Position numbers and translations under genes: made by a program. From contig NZ_BJYA01000015.1 in assembly GCF_007991275.1 (NCBI RefSeq), forward strand, positions 78,568 to 142,567: a DNA stretch of 64,000 nt, written 5' to 3'. Shown here in pieces: positions 38,388 to 47,548 of the stretch. Source of the stretch: Alkalibacillus haloalkaliphilus. Lineage in GTDB: Bacteria; Bacillota; Bacilli; Bacillales; Alkalibacillaceae. Under the pieces are notes generated by a model that was not told the DNA's origin, did not search any database, and saw nothing but the letters and a program-made list of their open reading frames with translations. The first letter of the stretch is position 1. Every line of letters starts with the position of its first letter.

Positions 38388-39479
38388 TTAAGTAATTTCT
38401 ATATGCTTAGTCCAATCATTCTCAAACTTTTTATAATACCTTACAATCGCTGGTAAATACTCCTTAAGATCAGGACAGGTAATGCCTGCACTTTGTAATT
38501 CCTCAATCGTTTTTGAACAATCAAAATCCGACTCACAATAAAAATAATCTAACGCCTCTTTCTCAATTCTGAACCATTTACGAAACGAAGAAAAAGATAA
38601 AAATGCTTTACCAATAGTTAATGGAACATTACCGATAGGGTTTTTACCTAAGTATGCTTGTGTAAACATTTCATAAACATCTTGAGCATGGTAGGGTTTA
38701 GGGTCAGTTAGATGAAATGTTTTACCTTTACTTGTTTCACTGTGTGCTAAATGCATCGTTCCTTTCACAATATAATCAATTGGAACAAAGTTAGCTAAGG
38801 CCTTTCCTTTTCCGAGATAAGGAATGAGTGGCAGTGACTTTAATCTTTGTAAATAGTTTAAAATAAAATATGGTCCATCGAATTTACTCGTTGAACCACT
38901 TTGCGAATGACCAATTACAATTCCTGGACGAATTATTGTAGTCGGAACATTTGGTTTAATGGCTTCAGTCAGTTTTTCTGCTTCGAACTTAGTTTTTTCA
39001 TAATGATTTTTAAATGATTGCCCATGATCTAATTCATGTTCGTAAATTTTACCTTCACGGTCACCTGATACATAAGCTGTGCTAAAATACACAAACCGTT
39101 CTATGTTGTCGCACTGACTAACAAAGTTATTAACATGGTTTGTACCAATTACATTTACTTTATGAGCAATGTCGTAAGGTACAGCTAGGTCATATAAAGC
39201 GGCTAAATGAAAAACGTGAGTAACGTCATGTTGGATGTTATTAGCTATTCTTTGATTAATAGCAAGCCCTTCTTTAGTGATGTCCCCTTTAACAATAGTC
39301 AACTTATCTCTAGTGACTTCTTCCTCAATAACAATATGGTTTAATAAGTTATTAGCTTCATCAAAAGCCTGCTCTAAAACAAGTAAGTAAATGTGGTCAA
39401 AATCTTTTTGACGAATAATTTCACGGATTAAATTTGCAGATATAAAACCAGGAAACCCAGTAAATAAATATGATTTCAT
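38388..39479 (-). CDS. NAD(P)-dependent SDR, thioester-reductase/fatty-acyl-reductase-like
   Basis: An extended short-chain dehydrogenase (363 aa). The Rossmann motif is the variant TGFPGFIS, and the catalytic YxxxK is in YEKTKFEAEK with the upstream Ser/Thr in FVYFSTAYVSG. The order of motifs resembles the NAD_binding_4 group (carboxylic-ester/thioester reductase domains), but no carrier-protein or transferase genes are adjacent, so the substrate is unknown. ATG 39479 has GAGGTG six bases upstream. It is a single gene between the tRNA cluster and sodA. Confidence 0.75.
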   Translation of the reverse strand: MKSYLFTGFPGFISANLIREIIRQKDFDHIYLLVLEQAFDEANNLLNHIVIEEEVTRDKLTIVKGDITKEGLAINQRIANNIQHDVTHVFHLAALYDLAVPYDIAHKVNVIGTNHVNNFVSQCDNIERFVYFSTAYVSGDREGKIYEHELDHGQSFKNHYEKTKFEAEKLTEAIKPNVPTTIIRPGIVIGHSQSGSTSKFDGPYFILNYLQRLKSLPLIPYLGKGKALANFVPIDYIVKGTMHLAHSETSKGKTFHLTDPKPYHAQDVYEMFTQAYLGKNPIGNVPLTIGKAFLSFSSFRKWFRIEKEALDYFYCESDFDCSKTIEELQSAGITCPDLKEYLPAIVRYYKKFENDWTKHIEIT

Positions 39480-39610
39480 TTTAATCACCTCATTTAAAAT
39501 TATTTTAGCATATAATTCAGAATATTTAATTTCATAAGAACTATGAGTTTAAATGAATTATTTTATGGGTATATAATTTACGGAGATACTTTTAAGGCAA
39601 AAAACTTGCA

Positions 39611-39668
39611 TATCAGCCATTCGGTTGATAACCTTTTACTGAGTGGAAATTCAGAAAATACTTTCCAC
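39611..39668 (+). promoter_or_regulatory. Structured leader upstream of sodA
   Basis: Two hairpins precede sodA: TATCAGCC/GGTTGATA (39611-39618 with 39623-39630, four-base loop) and GTGGAAA/TTTCCAC (39643-39649 with 39662-39668). Neither has a U tract. Their role is unknown; mRNA stability is possible. Confidence 0.45.
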
Positions 39669-39695
39669 CGTATTATGTTGAAGGAGGAATTAATT

Positions 39696-40307
39696 ATGGC
39701 TAAATTTGAACTACCAGAATTACCTTATGCTTACGATGCATTAGAACCACACATCGACCAAGAGACAATGAACATTCACCACACGAAACACCATAATACG
39801 TATGTGACGAAGTTGAATGCTGCTCTAGAAGGGCACGCGGATCTTCAAGACAAATCATTAGAAGAACTACTTCAAAACCTAGACTCACTTCCAAGTGACA
39901 TTCAAACTGCAGTACGTAACAACGGCGGTGGTCACGCTAACCATACATTATTCTGGACTATTCTTTCACCAAATGGTGGCGGTGAGCCAACAGGTGAATT
40001 AGCAGAAAAAATTAAAGAAGCTTTCGGTAGCTTTGATCAATTCAAGGAAGATTTTGCTGCAGCTGGTGCTGGCCGTTTCGGTTCAGGTTGGGCATGGTTA
40101 GTAGTTAAAAACGGTAATGTTGAAATTACATCAACTCCAAACCAAGACACACCGGTTATGGAAGGTGTTACACCAATTTTAGGATTAGACGTTTGGGAGC
40201 ACGCTTACTACTTGAAGTACCAAAACCGTCGTCCAGATTACATTAATGCATTCTGGAACGTTGTTAATTGGGACGAAGTAAGCAAGCGTTACGAAGAAGC
40301 TAAATAA
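39696..40307 (+). CDS. sodA: Superoxide dismutase (Mn/Fe family)
   Basis: Converts superoxide to hydrogen peroxide and oxygen. The frame is open from 39543, but ATG 39696 with AAGGAGG upstream gives [20 protein letters not shown] and 203 residues, the family size. Metal-ligand motifs are [16 protein letters not shown] and DVWEHAYY. The residue pattern near [11 protein letters not shown] suggests the Mn form (inference). It lies in its usual place between yqgB/yqgC and the MFS gene. Confidence 0.96.
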   Translation: MAKFELPELPYAYDALEPHIDQETMNIHHTKHHNTYVTKLNAALEGHADLQDKSLEELLQNLDSLPSDIQTAVRNNGGGHANHTLFWTILSPNGGGEPTGELAEKIKEAFGSFDQFKEDFAAAGAGRFGSGWAWLVVKNGNVEITSTPNQDTPVMEGVTPILGLDVWEHAYYLKYQNRRPDYINAFWNVVNWDEVSKRYEEAK

Positions 40308-40316
40308 TAATTATAC

Positions 40317-40350
40317 AAAGCTTGTACCTATTTAGGTGCAAGCTTTTTCT
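40317..40350 (+). terminator. Terminator of sodA
   Basis: A 14-base stem (40317-40330 with 40333-40346, one T-G pair) with a tiny loop is followed by T residues. Confidence 0.9.
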
Positions 40351-40414
40351 TTTTGGTTTAGTTGCATAAGCGACCTTTTATTGCAAAAACTACAGATAGA
40401 AACGAGGGAGTTGT

Positions 40415-41641
40415 ATGTTGCTAAACCGCTTAAGTCAAGATGTGAGTGATCATGAACGCAAAAACTTATACTTACTTCTAGCCATTGGGCTGTTATATAC
40501 GCTTGGGATTTTCCTTTCGAATATCTTCGTCAACATCTTTTTATGGAAACAATCAGAAGATATACAAGTAGTTGCTGTTTATAACTTATTTATAGCGATC
40601 TCACAAACGTTAATTTATATTTTGTTTGGTAAATGGGCGAAAAAGATTGACCGAATATTAATATTAAGAGCGGGAATCACGTTAATATCAATATTTTTTA
40701 TATCAGTGTTAGCGTTTGGCGAAAATGCTGCTCACTACAATCTTCTACTAGGAAGTTTGTTAGGTGCTGGCTATGGGTTTTTTTGGTTAGCTTTTAATGT
40801 ATTAACGTTTGAAGTAACCGAACCTTACACACGCGATTTTTTCAATAGTACATTAGGGATGTTGCAATCATTTAGTGGAATGGTTGGGCCTATAACGGCT
40901 GGTTTTATTATTACAGTGTTGACCGGGTATACGGGCTATTTAACCATCTTTTTTATTTCATTTATTCTCTTTATATTAGCTGTTGTTTGTAGCTTCTTTA
41001 TCGAAAGAAGAGAGATAGAAGGAACTTATGCTTTACGCGTTGCACTTAAAGAAAGACAAGAAAACGTAAACTGGAAAAGACTATTAAATGCTCACTTTTT
41101 TCAAGGAACGAGAGAAGGAGTCTTTTTATTTTTAGTTGGTTTATTAGTATATATGGGAACACAAAGTGAAATGACGGTTGGTATTTATAACTTTATCTAT
41201 GCCGCTACTTCTTTGTTAGCTTATCAAGTCGTAGCGCGTGTAGTGAAACCTTCTAACCGAATTAAGTTTATTACATTTGGTGCGATTAGTTTGTATTTAG
41301 CGATTTTTTGGTTACTCATTTCGAACTTGTCTTATGAATTCTTCATTTTTGGAGCGATTGTTGGTATTGCTTTTCCGCTATTCTTTGCTCCATATATGTC
41401 GATCTCATATGATGTGATTGGTAAGGCAAACCAGGCTCGTGAGTACCGGATTGAGTATATCATTTTACGTGAGATCTTTTTGAATTTAGGACGTGGAACA
41501 TCGTTATTGCTCTTTTTGCTCGGTTTGCTTTTTATGGATCAATCAATGTGGATTCAGTACGGAATTGTCATATTTGGAGTTGGCTATTTAATTGTAAACA
41601 TTTATCTAGCCAAAATTGTTAAAGGTAGCCAAAAGACTTAA
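40415..41641 (+). CDS. yqgE: MFS-type membrane transporter (YqgE-like)
   Basis: A 408-residue protein with about 12 hydrophobic helices and the major-facilitator fold, including the loop between helices 2 and 3 (FGKWAKKIDR). The substrate is not predictable. The position between sodA and pbpA matches B. subtilis yqgE. The ATG at 40415 follows GAGGGAG. Confidence 0.85.
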   Translation: MLLNRLSQDVSDHERKNLYLLLAIGLLYTLGIFLSNIFVNIFLWKQSEDIQVVAVYNLFIAISQTLIYILFGKWAKKIDRILILRAGITLISIFFISVLAFGENAAHYNLLLGSLLGAGYGFFWLAFNVLTFEVTEPYTRDFFNSTLGMLQSFSGMVGPITAGFIITVLTGYTGYLTIFFISFILFILAVVCSFFIERREIEGTYALRVALKERQENVNWKRLLNAHFFQGTREGVFLFLVGLLVYMGTQSEMTVGIYNFIYAATSLLAYQVVARVVKPSNRIKFITFGAISLYLAIFWLLISNLSYEFFIFGAIVGIAFPLFFAPYMSISYDVIGKANQAREYRIEYIILREIFLNLGRGTSLLLFLLGLLFMDQSMWIQYGIVIFGVGYLIVNIYLAKIVKGSQKT

Positions 41642-41662
41642 CAAATCTGTACCATTCTTCCC

Positions 41663-41691
41663 TTATTTATTCATGAAAAAGATGCTATAAT
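41663..41691 (+). promoter_or_regulatory. Candidate promoter of pbpA
   Basis: A perfect TATAAT at 41686-41691 has TTATTT 17 bases upstream. The -35 is weak, but the position just upstream of pbpA is appropriate. Confidence 0.4.
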
Positions 41692-41722
41692 ATGTATTAG
41701 CATTTAAGGGGAGGAGCTAACA

Positions 41723-43861
41723 TTGAAAAATAAAGAAAGTAAATCGCATTTACCTCTTCGCTTAAATTTATTATTCTTCTTAATCTTTTTACTTTTTTCG
41801 ATGCTAATATTACAACTTGGCGTCGTACAAATATTATATGGACAGGATGCACAAGAAGAGATTGATCGAACAGACCAAGATACTTCTGAAACACCTGTAC
41901 CTCGAGGAAGAATGTTTGATCGAACTGGGGAATTAATTGTTGATAATGAGCCTATATTGGCTATTACTTATACACCACCCAAAAATGTTCAGCCTGATGA
42001 TAACTTAGAAATTGCTGAACAGCTAGTCGATTATATTGAAGTCACTTCAGACGGTTTATTATCACGTGTAACCGAGCGGGATGTAGAAGACTATTGGATT
42101 TTGCAAAACTTTGAAGAAGCTTATAGCCGACTTGATGATGAAGAGCTTGAACTGAGTGATTCTGAACAATATCAATTAGTTTTAGATCGAGTTACTGATG
42201 AAGACTTGGATGAAATCTCTGATGAAGAGATGAACGTCATTGCATTATTCAGAGAGCTTAATCAAGCAAGTGCACTAACACCTCACATTATTAAAAGAGA
42301 TATTGAAAATGATGAGTACGCTGTAATTGCAGAAAACTTAAATCGATTTCCAGGGATTAATGTGACAACAGACTGGGATCGAGTTCATTTATTTGGAGGA
42401 AGCTTTTCTAACTTAATAGGTGGTATTACAACGACTCGGCAAGGGATTCCAGATGAAAATTTAGATTACTTTTTATCCCGTAATTATAGCCGAAACGACC
42501 GTGTCGGCAGAAGTGGTCTAGAAGATCAGTACGAACAATATTTAGCTGGTCAAAAAGAAGTGCGTGAACACATTACAGATTCAAGTGGAAATGTCATTAG
42601 TAGTGAGCTGATCAGAGAAGGAGAGCGTGGAAAAGACTTAGTCTTGTCAGTTGATATGGAATTACAACAGCGTCTCGATGAAATTGTTGGTGAAGAACTA
42701 ACGGAGGCTATTGAAGAACATCCTAACGAACATTTAAATATTGCAATGGCTGTCATGATGGACCCTAATACAGGTGAAATATTAGCGATGTCTGGTCAAA
42801 GGTATGACCGTGATGAAGAAGATGAAAATGAACGTTTAGTTGACGAGTCGGTTCGCGTTGTAATTGATGCGTATATGCCTGGTTCAACCATTAAAGGGGC
42901 GACCGTCTTAGCTGGATTTGAAGAAGGTGTCATTAGTCCAGGTGAAGTGATGAGTGACCGTACGATTCGATTACCAGGGGATGCAGGGGATGATAATACT
43001 TTTAGTTCACACAGGAGATTAAATTCTCTTAATGATATCGGAGCATTACGTGAATCATCCAACGTTTATATGGGGTTCATTGCTTTAAGAATGAATGATG
43101 AATTAAGACATCAATATGATTTTAGAAACACTGTAATGAATAGAACGCGTGAAGGTTATCAATCAATGATTAACTATTATGGACAATTTGGTCTCGGTGT
43201 GGAAACAGGAATCGACTTTCCATCTGAAACGTCTGGTACCACTGATCCTTATGGTGATGTTCCCCTACCTGGTGAGTTAATGGACTATTCGATTGGACAG
43301 TTTTTCAATTATTCTACCTTACAGATGGGGCAATATGTCTCGACGATCGCCAATGGTGGGTATCGAATCGCACCATCACTCGTTCGTCAAATGCACAGTG
43401 CTGGTGATACTGATGGGCTAGGCCCGTTATATAAAGCAAATGAACCTAAAATATTAAATCGTGTCGATATGGATGACCATTATATTGAAAGGGTCCAAGA
43501 AGGATTTAGACAAGCGTTTCAAGAAAGTGGCGGTACAGGGACAACTTATTTCGGCGATAAAGACTACAACCCTGCTGGTAAAACAGGAACTGCGGAAGAT
43601 GCGGTATATAATCGTGGGGAAAAAATTGCTGACGTAAACAATTTAAACTTAGTTGGGTATGCTCCTTTTGATGATCCAGAAGTAGCTTTTGCAGTAGCCG
43701 TACCACATACTGACCCAAATTCTGACCATCGAACTAACTTACGAATAGGCGAGCGTGCTTTAGATGCATATTTTGAATTGCAAGAAGAGCGTCAAGGTAC
43801 AACAGAGGAAGAATTGGAAGACGAAGTTGAGTTAGAAGAAGATAACTCTGAGGAAGAATAA
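41723..43861 (+). CDS. pbpA: Class B penicillin-binding protein (PBP2A type transpeptidase)
   Basis: Peptidoglycan transpeptidase for side-wall synthesis. The 712 residues include an N-terminal signal anchor (about 11-34), a dimerisation/pedestal domain starting PVPRGRMFDRTG, and a transpeptidase domain with SxxK (GSTIK, Ser about 388), SxN (ESSNV) and KTG (AGKTGTAE). A very acidic tail ends the protein. TTG 41723 follows GGGGAGGAG. Equivalent to B. subtilis pbpA (yqgF), a partner of RodA-type elongation. Confidence 0.93.
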   Translation: MKNKESKSHLPLRLNLLFFLIFLLFSMLILQLGVVQILYGQDAQEEIDRTDQDTSETPVPRGRMFDRTGELIVDNEPILAITYTPPKNVQPDDNLEIAEQLVDYIEVTSDGLLSRVTERDVEDYWILQNFEEAYSRLDDEELELSDSEQYQLVLDRVTDEDLDEISDEEMNVIALFRELNQASALTPHIIKRDIENDEYAVIAENLNRFPGINVTTDWDRVHLFGGSFSNLIGGITTTRQGIPDENLDYFLSRNYSRNDRVGRSGLEDQYEQYLAGQKEVREHITDSSGNVISSELIREGERGKDLVLSVDMELQQRLDEIVGEELTEAIEEHPNEHLNIAMAVMMDPNTGEILAMSGQRYDRDEEDENERLVDESVRVVIDAYMPGSTIKGATVLAGFEEGVISPGEVMSDRTIRLPGDAGDDNTFSSHRRLNSLNDIGALRESSNVYMGFIALRMNDELRHQYDFRNTVMNRTREGYQSMINYYGQFGLGVETGIDFPSETSGTTDPYGDVPLPGELMDYSIGQFFNYSTLQMGQYVSTIANGGYRIAPSLVRQMHSAGDTDGLGPLYKANEPKILNRVDMDDHYIERVQEGFRQAFQESGGTGTTYFGDKDYNPAGKTGTAEDAVYNRGEKIADVNNLNLVGYAPFDDPEVAFAVAVPHTDPNSDHRTNLRIGERALDAYFELQEERQGTTEEELEDEVELEEDNSEEE

Positions 43862-43863
43862 AT

Positions 43864-43906
43864 AAACAGGTGCACATTGGTCATGACGACCTTGTGCACC
43901 TGTTTT
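43864..43906. terminator. Bidirectional terminator between pbpA and fthC
   Basis: AAACAGGTGCACA pairs with TGTGCACCTGTTT, extended by an inner GGTC/GACC pairing. T residues follow on the plus side and A residues precede, so it can serve both convergent genes. Confidence 0.88.
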
Positions 43907-43907
43907 G

Positions 43908-44474
43908 TTAAAAACATTGGTATATTTGTTTATTCGAAATAATATAATCAACAGGAATGTCGTAATCATCATAAGGGATCGACCGGACAATTTGTTCTTC
44001 CATGGCAATGGATAATTTAGTGCCATTAAACTTTTTTAAAAATCGATCATAATAGCCGCCACCATATCCGATTCGATAACCGTTATGATCAAATAATAAT
44101 CCTGGTACGACGATTAAATCAATTTCATTGGATGTAACTTGTTCGCTTTTCCTTTCAATCGGTTCATACAAATCAAGATACACATTCTCTAGTTCAAGTT
44201 CGTCGGTAAATTTGAAGAATTTCATTAAGTTACCTTCATGTGGATAACACTTCGGGATGACAACTTGTTTGTTTTCTTTCCAAGCTTGTTTAATGATTGG
44301 GTATGTAGTTAGTTCAATGTCACGTGGGATGGTGATGGCAATTGTTTGCGATTGCTTCCAGTAATCTGTTTTAAACAACGTGTTGCTAATCAGGTTAGCA
44401 GCTTCTTTTTTTTGTTCACGACTTATATGTTTTAACAGACGTTTGCTTAAAGTTCTAAATGAATGTTTATACAT
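43908..44474 (-). CDS. fthC: 5-formyltetrahydrofolate cyclo-ligase
   Basis: Converts 5-formyl-THF to 5,10-methenyl-THF with ATP. The 188 residues show LIVVPGLLFDHNGYRIGYGGGYYDRFL, quoted here as the two adjacent motifs PGLLFD and GYGGGYYDRFL. ATG 44474 has AAAGGAGAG seven bases upstream, while the frame extends seven codons further. It follows rpmG on the minus strand, as in B. subtilis rpmGA-yqgN. Confidence 0.92.
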   Translation of the reverse strand: MYKHSFRTLSKRLLKHISREQKKEAANLISNTLFKTDYWKQSQTIAITIPRDIELTTYPIIKQAWKENKQVVIPKCYPHEGNLMKFFKFTDELELENVYLDLYEPIERKSEQVTSNEIDLIVVPGLLFDHNGYRIGYGGGYYDRFLKKFNGTKLSIAMEEQIVRSIPYDDYDIPVDYIISNKQIYQCF

Positions 44475-44546
44475 TATATACTCTCCTTTAAACAAATGGT
44501 GAAAAAGGTCTTAATATAAAGAAAAACAGCAGGTTCCCCTACTGTT

Positions 44547-44696
44547 TTACTTCGTTTCACGGTGTAACGTATGACGACCTAATCTTGGAGAGTATTTTTT
44601 CAACTCTAAACGGTCAGGGTTCGTACGTTTATTTTTAGTTGAGATATAGTTACGATCACCAGTTTCAGTGCAAGCTAGTGTGATTTGTACACGCAT
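44547..44696 (-). CDS. rpmG: 50S ribosomal protein L33, cysteine-poor form
   Basis: Small L33 protein (49 aa): [17 protein letters not shown], then [15 protein letters not shown] and the end HTLHRETK. It has only one cysteine and lacks the two CxxC pairs of the zinc-binding form, so it is the zinc-independent paralogue, as for B. subtilis RpmGA. ATG 44696 with GGAGGG upstream is the start; the longer frame is not needed. Confidence 0.95.
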   Translation of the reverse strand: MRVQITLACTETGDRNYISTKNKRTNPDRLELKKYSPRLGRHTLHRETK

Positions 44697-44741
44697 GATT
44701 TTTCCCTCCGTTTCTACATATAACTTCAATTTGACTTAACT

Positions 44742-44770
44742 ATCATACCAAAATTGATACAGATATTCAA
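44742..44770 (-). promoter_or_regulatory. Promoter of rpmG-fthC
   Basis: On the minus strand: TTGAAT (44770-44765), 17 bases, TATGAT (44747-44742), about 45 bases before the rpmG ATG. Confidence 0.65.
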
Positions 44771-44865
44771 GGTGCAATAGGAAGGATTTTATATTAAACT
44801 AATTTCTCTTCACGACTTAAAATGATAAACTATATCTATGAAACAAAACAGTAAGGGTGAAAAAG

Positions 44866-45252
44866 ATGATTTATGCGTTAGGAACACTTTTAGTTATAGG
44901 CTTAGTATTACTTATAATATCCTTTTTTATGAACAATCGATTTAAAGATATAGAAATTGAATTAGAACAGTTATCTATGGATCACATTCAAAATCAGTAT
45001 GTTATGAACAATAAACTTAAAGTATTAGAGGAAGAGCTATTAACTGAAACGACAAATTTAGAAGATTACTCCAATCAACGTAGTAAAAATGATGAACTAA
45101 TTAAACAAAAAGAACCTACAGTGGTTAAACGAGTTGTTGGTTTGTTTGAAGAAGGTTACAGTTTCAAAGAAATAGAAGAGCAGACTGGCTTAAGCCAAGA
45201 TGATATTAAAGTCATCGTCCATCAAAAGACTAACAAGCAAGCTTTTGCATAG
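44866..45252 (+). CDS. Single-pass membrane protein with coiled coil and HTH-like tail
   Basis: A 128-residue protein: membrane helix about 2-22, charged coiled coil about 28-80, and a C-terminal helix-turn-helix-like segment (FEEGYSFKEIEEQTGLSQ). This architecture resembles the DUF6115/SwrB group (recalled, not searched). ATG 44866 follows AAGGGTGA; a GTG three codons earlier overlaps that site. It heads a same-strand run towards gluP. It occupies the approximate place of B. subtilis yqgO but is longer. Function unknown. Confidence 0.65.
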   Translation: MIYALGTLLVIGLVLLIISFFMNNRFKDIEIELEQLSMDHIQNQYVMNNKLKVLEEELLTETTNLEDYSNQRSKNDELIKQKEPTVVKRVVGLFEEGYSFKEIEEQTGLSQDDIKVIVHQKTNKQAFA

Positions 45253-45278
45253 GCTAATTAGAAAGGAATAGTTGCATT

Positions 45279-45773
45279 ATGAGGCCAATAATAATGGCAT
45301 TTTCACTAGGTGTAATAGTGACGACATTAATTATAACAGTTGTGTACTTCAATGAAGCTGAAGGTGAACAAGAAGTAGCTAATGTTGAAGCTAATGAACA
45401 TGTTTCTATAGAAGAAGCACACGAGTTACTAGAAGAAGAAGGACATATTATAATGTCCCAATCTGATATGGACCAATTTGAACAATTGGAAGAAGATTAT
45501 AAAGATTTAAAAGAACAACTAGATGATTATGAAGCTCAAGAACAATTAACGGATGATCAGAGTGACCATAAAATATATACGCTAGAAATTGAATCAGGAA
45601 TGAGTACACATAACATTGCTTCTGTCCTAGAAGAAGAGAGCATCATTGATGATTCAGACGAATTGGTCAATTACTTAACCGAAAATGAATACAGTCGAGC
45701 TATTCAAGTTGGGACTTACGTCGTAACTTCAGAGATGAGTCATCAACAAATTGCTATTACTATTACCAATTAG
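45279..45773 (+). CDS. Membrane-anchored protein with MltG/YceG-like N-terminal domain only
   Basis: A 164-residue protein with a membrane anchor (about 4-24), an acidic linker and coiled coil (about 30-100), and a C-terminal domain (about 104-164). In that domain, ESGMSTHNIASVLEEESII and AIQVGTYVVTSEMSHQQI follow the LysM-like pattern found at the start of MltG endolytic transglycosylases. The catalytic YceG domain is absent, so it could bind glycan or act as a partner (inference). It is probably co-transcribed with its neighbours on both sides. Confidence 0.65.
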   Translation: MRPIIMAFSLGVIVTTLIITVVYFNEAEGEQEVANVEANEHVSIEEAHELLEEEGHIIMSQSDMDQFEQLEEDYKDLKEQLDDYEAQEQLTDDQSDHKIYTLEIESGMSTHNIASVLEEESIIDDSDELVNYLTENEYSRAIQVGTYVVTSEMSHQQIAITITN

Positions 45774-45802
45774 ATTTAACCAGAATAAAAGGGGGAATCG
45801 GG

Positions 45803-47347
45803 TTGTATATTGCTGAGAGGTATACGATGTTGAAAATGATCGATCAGTTAATTAACCACCAATTCGAAGTCCGTTACATTTCTAAAGACCGAGACCTCTT
45901 TATATTGGAAAGGTACGAAAAGCAAACGAGCCAGATCATTCTCCTTAATCATAAACAATTTGATTGGGCTAACCATCTTAGAAGAGATGTCCATCAGAAA
46001 GTCAATTATTTAATGAAGAAGTTAAGGTTCGTAAAAGGTAGAAAAGTACATTATCACATAGCTTACTTTTCTGATTTGGCTCCAGTAGACCGTTGGGAAG
46101 ACGTTAGGGAAACCAAATCATTAAAAGAGAAGAAAAATGCTCAAGTTTCGGTATATTATTTTAATCAAGGCGAAAAAAATGATGAATTATCTAGGTTATC
46201 TAATCAAGTTAATGAACCCGTTACAGACTATATGAACTTAGATCTAGAACCAACTTCAGAAGAAATGGACCGTCAGACTGTTTACCTAGAACAAAAAGTC
46301 GTTGGTTATCATAGAGCTAAAGAGAAAGAGTTTAAGCAAGTATTCTTTTATGGTAAAACGAGATTGACTTACCTTCTAATCTTAGCTAATTTATTTGTCT
46401 TTGCTTTAATTGAATTGAATGGAAGTAGTACAGACACATTTCACTTAATCGAATGGGGAGCAAAGTATAATCCGGCTATTGCAGATGGTGAATGGTGGCG
46501 AATTGTATCATCTATGTTCTTACATATTGGGGCATTACATTTGTTTATGAATATGCTTGCTCTCTTTTTCCTTGGCGATGTAGCTGAAAAGATCTTTGGC
46601 ACTAAAAGATTTCTAATCATTTATTTCTTAGCTGGTATTTTTGGAGGGCTGGCAAGTTTTGCGACAAATGATGCAGTAGCTGCAGGTGCTTCTGGAGCGA
46701 TTTTTGGGTTGTTTGGTGCATTGCTTTTCTTTGGCTTAAATTATCGAGAATTATTCTTCAAAACAATGGGAACGAGTTTATTAATTATCATTGGGATTAA
46801 TATTGTTTTCGGTTTTACCGTTCCACAAATTGATAATGGTGCCCATTTAGGTGGGTTAATGGGCGGTTTCTTAGCAGCTCAAATCGTCCAGTTGCCTTAT
46901 AAAAGAAGTAATAGTAAACAAATGATTGCCACTCTATTATTCATTTTATTGGTCAGTTCGATGACGGCTTATGGTGTTAATCATGCCGAAACGTCTGAAG
47001 ATCCTCATTCATTAGCTTTGATTGCACAGCAGCATGTTAATAATGAAGAATACGACCGAGCGGTGCGCTTATTAACGAATGCAATTGACGAAGGAATCGA
47101 TCATGAATATTTATATTTCTATCGTTCCGTTGCTCACATCGAACAAAACGAGCTATCTAAAGCTGAAGATGATTTATATAAAGCAATTGACCTAGATCCA
47201 CATTTCTCAGAGGCTTTTTATAATTTAGGGGTATTATATGAACAACGTGGAGAGCAGGGTAAAGCAAAAGAATATGTTGAGAAAGCAATTGACCTTAACC
47301 CTGATCAAGAACAATTTCGTGATTTTTATGACCAATTATCAGACTAA
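45803..47347 (+). CDS. gluP: Rhomboid intramembrane serine protease GluP
   Basis: Rhomboid protease with an N-terminal cytoplasmic domain (about 1-185), six to seven helices with catalytic Ser297 in GASGAIFG and His348 in GAHLGG, and C-terminal TPR repeats (about 405-510). Homologues act in membrane-protein quality control and cell division; B. subtilis YqgP also cleaves a magnesium transporter with FtsH. TTG 45803 follows AGGGGGAATCGG. yqgQ follows 15 bases later. Confidence 0.93.
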   Translation: MYIAERYTMLKMIDQLINHQFEVRYISKDRDLFILERYEKQTSQIILLNHKQFDWANHLRRDVHQKVNYLMKKLRFVKGRKVHYHIAYFSDLAPVDRWEDVRETKSLKEKKNAQVSVYYFNQGEKNDELSRLSNQVNEPVTDYMNLDLEPTSEEMDRQTVYLEQKVVGYHRAKEKEFKQVFFYGKTRLTYLLILANLFVFALIELNGSSTDTFHLIEWGAKYNPAIADGEWWRIVSSMFLHIGALHLFMNMLALFFLGDVAEKIFGTKRFLIIYFLAGIFGGLASFATNDAVAAGASGAIFGLFGALLFFGLNYRELFFKTMGTSLLIIIGINIVFGFTVPQIDNGAHLGGLMGGFLAAQIVQLPYKRSNSKQMIATLLFILLVSSMTAYGVNHAETSEDPHSLALIAQQHVNNEEYDRAVRLLTNAIDEGIDHEYLYFYRSVAHIEQNELSKAEDDLYKAIDLDPHFSEAFYNLGVLYEQRGEQGKAKEYVEKAIDLNPDQEQFRDFYDQLSD

Positions 47348-47362
47348 AGGACGGGGAGAAGG

Positions 47363-47548
47363 ATGAATAGCTACCTAGATGTACAAAAACTATTAAAACG
47401 ATTCGGTTCTTTTGTTTATTTAGGTGACCGAGAATCAGATATTATGTTAATGGAAGAGGAAATTAGGGAACTGTATCAAAATAACCTAATTAGTTCTGAA
47501 GAGTTTAAGCAGGCTGTCTTAATATTACGTTCTGAAAAGAAATCGTAA
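47363..47548 (+). CDS. yqgQ: YqgQ family small protein
   Basis: A 61-residue cytoplasmic protein of the YqgQ (DUF910) family: SYLDVQKLLKRFGSFVYLGDRE, with a helical remainder. Function unknown; nucleic-acid binding has been suggested for the fold. It directly follows gluP, as in B. subtilis. The next B. subtilis gene, glcK, is not present here. Confidence 0.88.
   Translation: MNSYLDVQKLLKRFGSFVYLGDRESDIMLMEEEIRELYQNNLISSEEFKQAVLILRSEKKS

Noticed and set aside
44547..44729. Longer 60-residue start for L33
   Set aside because: The extra 11 residues have no counterpart in L33, and the GGAGGG site supports ATG 44696.
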